Positions 30,386-35,168 of a stretch of 35,168 bases of DNA are shown here, in pieces. The translations under genes and the position numbers were made by a program. Positions within the stretch are counted from its first letter, which is position 1, and each line of letters opens with the position of its first letter. The stretch comes from a bacterium (GTDB taxonomy: Bacteria; Krumholzibacteriota; Krumholzibacteriia; LZORAL124-64-63): assembly GCA_018829565.1 (NCBI GenBank), contig JAHJTW010000204.1, positions 1-35,168 of the forward strand, read 5' to 3'. The notes under the pieces are model-generated. The model was not told the origin of the DNA. It saw only the letters and a list, made by a program, of their open reading frames with translations, and did no database searches.

Positions 30386-32200
30386 CTATTTCAACAGAGT
30401 CATCTTACCGGTGGAACCACGGCCATTCGCCATTTCCAATCGGAAGCAATAATGACCCGATGGCAGTGGCCTGCCCCGATCATCCGAGCCGTCCCAGATG
30501 ACCCTTTTTTCACCCTCGTCGAAAACTCCTTCATAAAGGAGGGCCACCCGGCGGCCGTCAAGGTCGAACACGGACAACCGTCCCCAGGAGATTGCATCTA
30601 TATCGAACCGGATCGTTGTCCTGGAATTGAAGGGGTTCGGATAGGAGTCCGCCGGAACGGCGGTGATTACGGGGTTATCAGCCTCCCCGCTCGGACTGTG
30701 GGGCCCAGGGGCCAGCGCACCCGTACCGCTCAATCGGAGGAAACCACCCTCGGCCTTTTCGCCCTGGATCATCCTTCCCGCCGGGATCGAACCAGCGGGA
30801 GCCGGACCTATGAGGTACAGGCACCAGGCATCGACACCCCCGGGATCGGGCAGGAGGATGGACTTCCCCGAGAAACCAGCCATCGGCTGCCAAACCGGTT
30901 CGCCCGCAGCCTCGAACCGGACCAGCACGGCATCCCATCCGGAGGACGAGGAGACCACCACCGCCCCACAATCCTCCCCTTCATCAGGCCTGCAAATCTC
31001 TCCTTCCACCGAAACGTCGAACTGGTCCACATCCCACGCCTTTCCGCCGCTCAAGTTGAAGGCGGTGTGGAATATTGCGACTTCGCTCAGGCTGATACAG
31101 CCCAGGCTGTCAGGCTGGAAGTTGGCGCAAGGCTCATATCCTTCGTCTCCAATGCATTCTCCCCAGTGGGTTGAAAGAAGTCCGACATCGCTGAGGCTGA
31201 CTATTCCGTCCCCGTTGAGGTCGACATCGCTCGTGGAAGTCAGCCAGGAGTATGGTGGCAGGTCCTCCCACGTCGGGACCCCGTATTTCAGGACCTGGAC
31301 CTGGAGGTCGACCCGTCCCTGGCCGCATCCTTGAACCGGAAAACGGAATTCGCCGACATGACCGTTGTCATCGGTAAGGTCCACCACCGAAGTCACCTGA
31401 CCCCCGGGGATCACACCCTGACCTGGATTCCAAAGGCGGATCCGGTCCCCCTGCCAGGTGCCCCCCATCCCCTGGAAATCCACCCGGGCAAGGAATTCGG
31501 GGTTGTTCGGCAGAACGTGGTCCGGCGTCTGGGGAAAGCAATACCACCCCAGTCCGCCGGGATCGACCCAAGTGGGTGTAGCTTCCTGATCCGGTTCGAA
31601 TTCCAGAGTCTGCTGGGGCAGAGCCGGAGCCCTCGGGCTGAAACGGCAATCGTAACTCGAGATCGTACCCTGGGCCTGGGGGCTGAAGGTATGGAAGGGT
31701 TTCTGGAACCAGATGGTCCCCGAATGTGCGAGGTTGAATTCATCCGGATAGAATTCCCAGTAACCCCCGGGGGTCGACACCCCGACCTGGATCCCCTCTA
31801 CTATGACCTCAGCCTCCGCCCCCTGGCCGACATAAGTATTCAGCCAGCCCGATACTCGGGGGTACACGAGAAAATCGCCGCCCTGCACATCCTCGAAAAC
31901 GTTCTTGAATTCGATCGAGCCCGGATAACATAGCGATTCCGAAGGATAAACAAGGACGGTCGCGCCCAGGGGAACATCATCGAAGGACCAGAACCCGAAA
32001 TCGTCGGTTCTGACTTCCACGGTGGGCGACACTCCGACCCTGACTGTCAACTTCAGGCGACTGATGGGCTGGTTGTAAACCGAAAAGGCCATCCCGCTGA
32101 CGGTGCAGCGGATATCCGTTCCTCCTGCAGGACCAATGGCCACGGTTTGCAGAAGGGTACAGAGCGCGATTGCCATGATTCCCGGGAACTTGCGAGCCAT
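30386..32200 (-). CDS. Secreted protein with dockerin-like repeats and FlgD-Ig C-terminal domain
   Basis: The 604-residue protein starts at the ATG at 32200 behind GGGGGGAAGATC; residues 1-27 are a signal peptide (IMAIALCTLLQTVAIGPAGG). Residues about 30-120 resemble a carboxypeptidase-regulatory-like beta-sandwich (VSGMAFSVYNQPISRLKLTV ... TDDFGFWSFDDVPLG), with a second such unit at about 115-165. Residues about 325-382 form a dockerin-type calcium region: DVDLNGDGIVSLSDVGLLST, then a degenerate second half DSLGCISLSEVAIFHTAF. The last 87 residues are a FlgD-Ig/type IX-like domain (DSYPNPFNSRTTIRFDI ... TLLK). No enzyme domain is visible. Dockerins bind cohesins in cellulosomes, but in this kind of bacterium they are usually generic surface modules. 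It follows the YCF48-like gene on the same strand, 117 bases away. Confidence 0.88.
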   Translation of the reverse strand: MARKFPGIMAIALCTLLQTVAIGPAGGTDIRCTVSGMAFSVYNQPISRLKLTVRVGVSPTVEVRTDDFGFWSFDDVPLGATVLVYPSESLCYPGSIEFKNVFEDVQGGDFLVYPRVSGWLNTYVGQGAEAEVIVEGIQVGVSTPGGYWEFYPDEFNLAHSGTIWFQKPFHTFSPQAQGTISSYDCRFSPRAPALPQQTLEFEPDQEATPTWVDPGGLGWYCFPQTPDHVLPNNPEFLARVDFQGMGGTWQGDRIRLWNPGQGVIPGGQVTSVVDLTDDNGHVGEFRFPVQGCGQGRVDLQVQVLKYGVPTWEDLPPYSWLTSTSDVDLNGDGIVSLSDVGLLSTHWGECIGDEGYEPCANFQPDSLGCISLSEVAIFHTAFNLSGGKAWDVDQFDVSVEGEICRPDEGEDCGAVVVSSSSGWDAVLVRFEAAGEPVWQPMAGFSGKSILLPDPGGVDAWCLYLIGPAPAGSIPAGRMIQGEKAEGGFLRLSGTGALAPGPHSPSGEADNPVITAVPADSYPNPFNSRTTIRFDIDAISWGRLSVFDLDGRRVALLYEGVFDEGEKRVIWDGSDDRGRPLPSGHYCFRLEMANGRGSTGKMTLLK

Positions 32201-32274
32201 GATCTTCCCCCCATGTCGTTCGTGAAAACCGGCAGCGGGATCGCCTGATCAGCCAGACGGCGCTCCCTCGAATT

Positions 32275-32298
32275 TGCGGGCGATTATGCGGGCGATTA
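32275..32298 (-). repeat. Perfect 12-base tandem repeat upstream of the dockerin-like gene
   Basis: TGCGGGCGATTA occurs twice in direct tandem (32275-32286 and 32287-32298), 75 bases before the ATG at 32200 and just beyond the stop of the YCF48-like gene. It may be an operator or promoter part or a replication-slippage duplication; no full -35/-10 pair fits it cleanly. Confidence 0.6.
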
Positions 32299-32317
32299 TT
32301 CAAAAGGGCTGAAGGAA

Positions 32318-34153
32318 CTAAAAATGCAGACTGATAATCGTATGATTGAACCCGACAGCCTCCACCATGCCCCCTGACAGGGGCGCCAACCCCAGCAGAT
32401 GGTTCGAGGTGCCCAGTGGCACCCACCGCCAGGAATCGGTACCCGGGTCCCTGACCATGACGGCCCCCGAATCCCCGACGATCCAGCCCCGACCATCCGG
32501 CGTGAATCCGATGTCGAACAGTTCAGAGGTCGTCCCGGTGGGCAATCGATTCCAGGTTTCCCCACTGTCCCCGGTTTCCAGGATGAGGCCCCTGAATCCC
32601 ACCGCGATGCCGGATGAACCATCCAGGAAGCAGACCCCGTTGAGTCGTTCCTGGACGCCGCTGGGCCGTTGGTCCCAGGTCAATCCCCCGTCACTGGTCC
32701 GGATGATGAGTCCCAGGTCGCCGACGGCGATGCCCGTCATTTCGTCGGCAAAGGCAATGGCATTCAGGATCCTCGTGGTCGGACTGGGACGGGGAAACCA
32801 ATCCTCCCCCCCGTTTTCCGTCCGGAGTATGGCCCCCCCAGCTCCAACGATGGTCATCCGTCCCTCATTCCTGATCGCGATACCCCGCAGGTCGGCTACC
32901 GTACCGCTCGGTCGCACCATCCATTTCTCACCCCGGAGCGCTTGCAGTATCGTCCCCCCCCTTCCCACCGCGATGAGGTTCCCGGCGCTCGATACCCTGA
33001 CGCAATGGAGGTCATTGCCGGTGACGGGGTCCTGGACCTCCCACCTTGACCCATCTTCCAGCGAACGCATGACCATGCCGCAGTCACCGACCGCTATCCC
33101 CTCGTTGTCGGGACCGAAGTCGATGTCGTTCAGGGAACGGGTTACGTACGGGATGCAAGTGCGCCAGTTGCTGCCATGGCCGGAACCAGCCAGGACGCCG
33201 AACCCCGCAACGAAGAACTGGCCATCGCCAAGGGCGGAAGCGCCAGCCAGCGGTTGGTCGGAAATGCGGAGGGGCGGCCCCCACGTGATCCCTCCGTCAA
33301 CGGTCACCATCCCCATTCCCCCACTCCCGACGGCCAGGCCTGAGCCATCCCCGGCGATGGATAGGCAAAAGAAGTCCCCCCCGAACCCCGACCCTACCGG
33401 TTTCCAGGTCACCCCAGCATCGTCGGTGCGCAGGATGAGACCCGCCCTCCCGGCCACGATCCAGTCTCTTTCCCCCATCATCTGGACTCCGAACAGATCC
33501 GCGGTCGTCCAGCAGTCCACCGCCTCCCAACCCTGGCCGCCGTCCCTGGTGACCAGCAGGGTCCCCTCCGTTCCTGCAGCTAGGCCCAGATTTCGCCCCA
33601 GGAAGGCCACGGCATCGAGATCGTTCGCCACCGTTCCGGTTTTCTCGATCCAGTGGCGTCCCCCGTCTTCGGTCACCAGGATGGCCCCCTGGTTTCCAAC
33701 CACCACGCCCCGATCGGGGTCCGCCTGGTGCACGGCGGCAAGGCTTGCACGGGTCGGGGACAATTGGGCCCGCCAGGTCGAGCCCCCGTCATCGGTGCGG
33801 AGGATGGTCCCCTCATCCCCGACCGCCACCGCGACCCGTTCATCGACAAGATGAATGCCCCAGAGGATCTCTTGGGTGCCCCCATCCTGGAGTTGCCAGG
33901 TCACACCCCCGTCTACGGTGTGGACGATCGCTCCGAAATGCCCGACCGCCGTCCCGCACAGGGGACTCGCAAAGGACACCCTGAGGAGAGCGTTGCCTTG
34001 GGGCAGGGGGTTCAACCAGGTCCAGGGTCCGGCCGGGTGATCGGTCGGCCCCGGGTCGGCGGGGGCCAACACATCATTCCCACAACCGATTACCAGCATG
34101 GCCGTCACAAGGGTCCATGCGCCGAGAACACCGATTCTTCCGAAGGGGCGCAT
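32318..34153 (-). CDS. YCF48-like beta-propeller lipoprotein
   Basis: The 611-residue lipoprotein is started at the ATG at 34153 (GGAGG six bases upstream); the adjacent GTG at 34156 is too close to the ribosome site. A lipobox LVIGC puts the lipidated cysteine at residue 24. The rest is about 13 copies of a 40-45-residue unit with the core G-x-x-G-x-[IL]-x-x-T-x-DGG-x-TW, for example GDEGTILRTDDGGSTW, GNQGAILVTEDGGRHW and GDLGLIIRTSDGGLTW; the seventh, eighth, ninth and thirteenth copies are degenerate. This is the BNR/Asp-box type of YCF48/Hcf136 photosystem assembly factors, but there is no link to photosynthesis here. Thirteen units fit two fused propellers of six or seven blades. It probably lies on the periplasmic or outer face of the outer membrane. 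Ligand unknown. Confidence 0.9.
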   Translation of the reverse strand: MRPFGRIGVLGAWTLVTAMLVIGCGNDVLAPADPGPTDHPAGPWTWLNPLPQGNALLRVSFASPLCGTAVGHFGAIVHTVDGGVTWQLQDGGTQEILWGIHLVDERVAVAVGDEGTILRTDDGGSTWRAQLSPTRASLAAVHQADPDRGVVVGNQGAILVTEDGGRHWIEKTGTVANDLDAVAFLGRNLGLAAGTEGTLLVTRDGGQGWEAVDCWTTADLFGVQMMGERDWIVAGRAGLILRTDDAGVTWKPVGSGFGGDFFCLSIAGDGSGLAVGSGGMGMVTVDGGITWGPPLRISDQPLAGASALGDGQFFVAGFGVLAGSGHGSNWRTCIPYVTRSLNDIDFGPDNEGIAVGDCGMVMRSLEDGSRWEVQDPVTGNDLHCVRVSSAGNLIAVGRGGTILQALRGEKWMVRPSGTVADLRGIAIRNEGRMTIVGAGGAILRTENGGEDWFPRPSPTTRILNAIAFADEMTGIAVGDLGLIIRTSDGGLTWDQRPSGVQERLNGVCFLDGSSGIAVGFRGLILETGDSGETWNRLPTGTTSELFDIGFTPDGRGWIVGDSGAVMVRDPGTDSWRWVPLGTSNHLLGLAPLSGGMVEAVGFNHTIISLHF

Positions 34154-34328
34154 CACGGACCTCCGCCGGGTTCGCCTGGGTTTGTCGCAATCGTGCTCGA
34201 CGGACGGGAGAAAGGACCCGTTCCCGGATCGGGGTCTGGACGGCAGGCATGGATAGGGAGAGACAACAGGGCGATTGAATAGGGAACCGGATGGAACGAA
34301 TACCCGCTCACAAATGACCTCTAGGAAT

Positions 34329-34356
34329 CCAATGGGAATTTGAGAAAACCCATTGG
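34329..34356 (-). repeat. Inverted repeat in the probable leader of the YCF48-like gene
   Basis: CCAATGGG (34329-34336) and CCCATTGG (34349-34356) are perfect inverted copies around a 12-base AT-rich loop, just downstream of the predicted minus-strand start. It could be a two-fold operator or a 5'-leader hairpin. Confidence 0.5.
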
Positions 34357-34377
34357 GAACCCTTCATATCGGTATCG

Positions 34378-34407
34378 ACTTTAGCTTATTTGAACTCATG
34401 CCGTCAA
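34378..34407 (-). promoter_or_regulatory. Candidate promoter of the YCF48-like gene
   Basis: On the minus strand TTGACG (34402-34407), an 18-base spacer and TAAAGT (34378-34383) lie in an AT-rich block. The resulting leader would be about 220 bases and would contain the inverted repeat at 34329-34356. Confidence 0.45.
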
Positions 34408-34462
34408 CGACAATTTACGAGTTTTTCGATCCTGTCCTCGGGGAGGTCATCGGTCCTTGTCA

Positions 34463-34491
34463 ATGACCGGCTTCCTCCGATAGGCTAGCAT
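34463..34491 (+). promoter_or_regulatory. Candidate promoter of the C69 dipeptidase gene
   Basis: ATGACC (34463-34468), 17 bases, TAGCAT (34486-34491), about 110 bases before the ATG at 34601. An overlapping alternative is TTGTCA (34457-34462), 18 bases, TAGGCT (34481-34486). The element shares TGACC-N8-CCGAT-N2-GCTAGC with the glycan operon promoter. Confidence 0.45.
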
Positions 34492-34600
34492 GGCGAATGT
34501 CAAGACCCGTCGTGCCGCCGGGCCCAACCCGTGAATCGATGGATCGTCCAGCCCGTTCCAGGCCGGAATCAGGCCATTGGCTTCAACAAGGGGTCATCCC

Positions 34601-35168
34601 ATGACGCGCATCCGGATCGGCGCCGTTTCCCTGGCTGTCCTTGCCGTCTGCCTGGCAGGCGGAAGCGCCGCCTGCACCAACTTCGTCGCCACCCCCGGCG
34701 CCACCGCCGACGGGTCGGTCTTCGTGACCTACACCTGCGACGGGGAGTTCCATCCCCGCCTCGAGTTCATCCCCGCGGCCGACCACGAGCCGGGCGCCAT
34801 GCAGGAGGTGCGCCACTGGAACGGCGAGCTGCGCGGAGAGATCCCCTATCCCGCGCACACCTACGCCGTGGTGAACCTGATGAACGACCGGCAGGTCTCC
34901 CTCGCGGAGACCACAACCGGCGGACGCGAGGAGCTGATCAACCCCGACGGCATGCTTCACTACTGGCAGCTGATGCGCCTGGCCCTGCAGCGGGCGGGCA
35001 CCGCCCGGGAATGCGTCGAGGTGATGGGCCGGCTGGTGGGCGAGTTCGGCTACCGCAGCAGCGGCGAGTCCTACTGCATCGGGGACCCTAACGAGGCCTG
35101 GATCATGGAGATGGTCGGACCGGGCCCCGGCGGCGAGGGCGCGCACTGGGTGGCCCTGCGCGTGCCCG
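34601..35168 (+). CDS. Secreted C69-family dipeptidase, 3' end outside window
   Basis: 189 residues are visible before the window ends. The ATG at 34601 has AAGGGG upstream. Residues 1-24 are a signal peptide (VSLAVLAVCLAGGSAA), placing Cys25 at the new N-terminus in CTNFVATPGATADGSV, the N-terminal-nucleophile motif of peptidase family C69 (PepD-type dipeptidases, Ntn-hydrolase fold). Removal of the leader would expose the catalytic cysteine, as the family requires. Later blocks fit: HTYAVVNLMNDRQVSLAETT (about 86-105), ELINPDGMLHYWQLMRLAL and SGESYCIGDPNEAWIMEMVG. The family hydrolyses a broad range of dipeptides; the exported form would act in the periplasm or outside. About half to two-thirds of a typical protein is missing. 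Confidence 0.92.
   Translation, partial: MTRIRIGAVSLAVLAVCLAGGSAACTNFVATPGATADGSVFVTYTCDGEFHPRLEFIPAADHEPGAMQEVRHWNGELRGEIPYPAHTYAVVNLMNDRQVSLAETTTGGREELINPDGMLHYWQLMRLALQRAGTARECVEVMGRLVGEFGYRSSGESYCIGDPNEAWIMEMVGPGPGGEGAHWVALRVP

Larger units (their letters stand above)
34154..34600. other. 447-base divergent intergenic region
   Basis: The gap between the YCF48-like gene (minus) and the C69 dipeptidase (plus) holds candidate promoters for both, an inverted repeat at 34329-34356 and an AT-rich centre (34360-34435). No open frame with a ribosome site or RNA gene is apparent. Confidence 0.5.

Noticed and set aside
32318-34153. A link of the YCF48-like protein to photosystem assembly.
   Set aside because: No photosynthesis gene is present, and YCF48-like repeats occur widely in non-photosynthetic bacteria.

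Overview
The window is GC-rich DNA from a Gram-negative bacterium, most likely an uncultured FCB-group lineage of the Krumholzibacteriota/Eisenbacteria/Latescibacterota kind. The placement is inference. It rests on three large secreted proteins ending in a FlgD-Ig/type IX-like C-terminal domain (an NPFNP-type start and a final TLVK, LMMK or TLLK), on outer-membrane-type lipoproteins, and on a complete 2-oxoglutarate dehydrogenase, which points to respiratory metabolism. There are 22 recognisable protein genes, one decayed transposase fragment, and no rRNA, tRNA or CRISPR array.

Layout. 1-4901 (minus): an edge-truncated membrane protein, a small secreted protein and a secreted subtilase. 5162-10098 (plus): a compact four-gene surface-glycan operon (GT4 and GT2 glycosyltransferases, a PAPS sulfotransferase, a MurJ/Wzx-type flippase). 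10108-13450 (minus): two paralogous secreted clan GH-A-like glycosidases, convergent with the glycan operon. 13885-18251 (plus): a cysteine-rich secreted protein, a decayed integrase fragment, and a second subtilase fused to seven FG-GAP-like repeats. 18476-23948 (plus): sucA-sucB-lpdA behind a good sigma70-type promoter. 23962-28292 (minus): a divergent-motif ADP-ribosylglycohydrolase, a DUF4397 lipoprotein, a fasciclin protein, and a MerR regulator with a cobalamin-binding CarH/LitR signature. 28410-30255 (plus): an SRPBCC protein, a DUF523-DUF1722 protein and a short, probably truncated membrane protein. 30386-34153 (minus): a dockerin-like/FlgD secreted protein and a 13-repeat YCF48-like lipoprotein. 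34601-end (plus): the start of a secreted C69 dipeptidase.

The most interesting signals are these. (1) A CarH/LitR-like regulator lies next to an array of ACATTTTT-type repeats that overlaps the -35 box of a near-consensus promoter for the fasciclin/DUF4397 genes, suggesting a light- and B12-controlled surface-protein regulon without a photolyase or carotenoid genes in view. (2) Two otherwise unrelated secreted proteins share the extreme C-terminal motif WG-x-[IV]-K-x-L-F-[RK], a candidate sorting or anchoring tag distinct from the FlgD-type domain. (3) A sulfated-glycan export operon faces two secreted glycosidase paralogues. (4) A frameshifted integrase remnant is hidden in the 14.8 kb intergenic gap.
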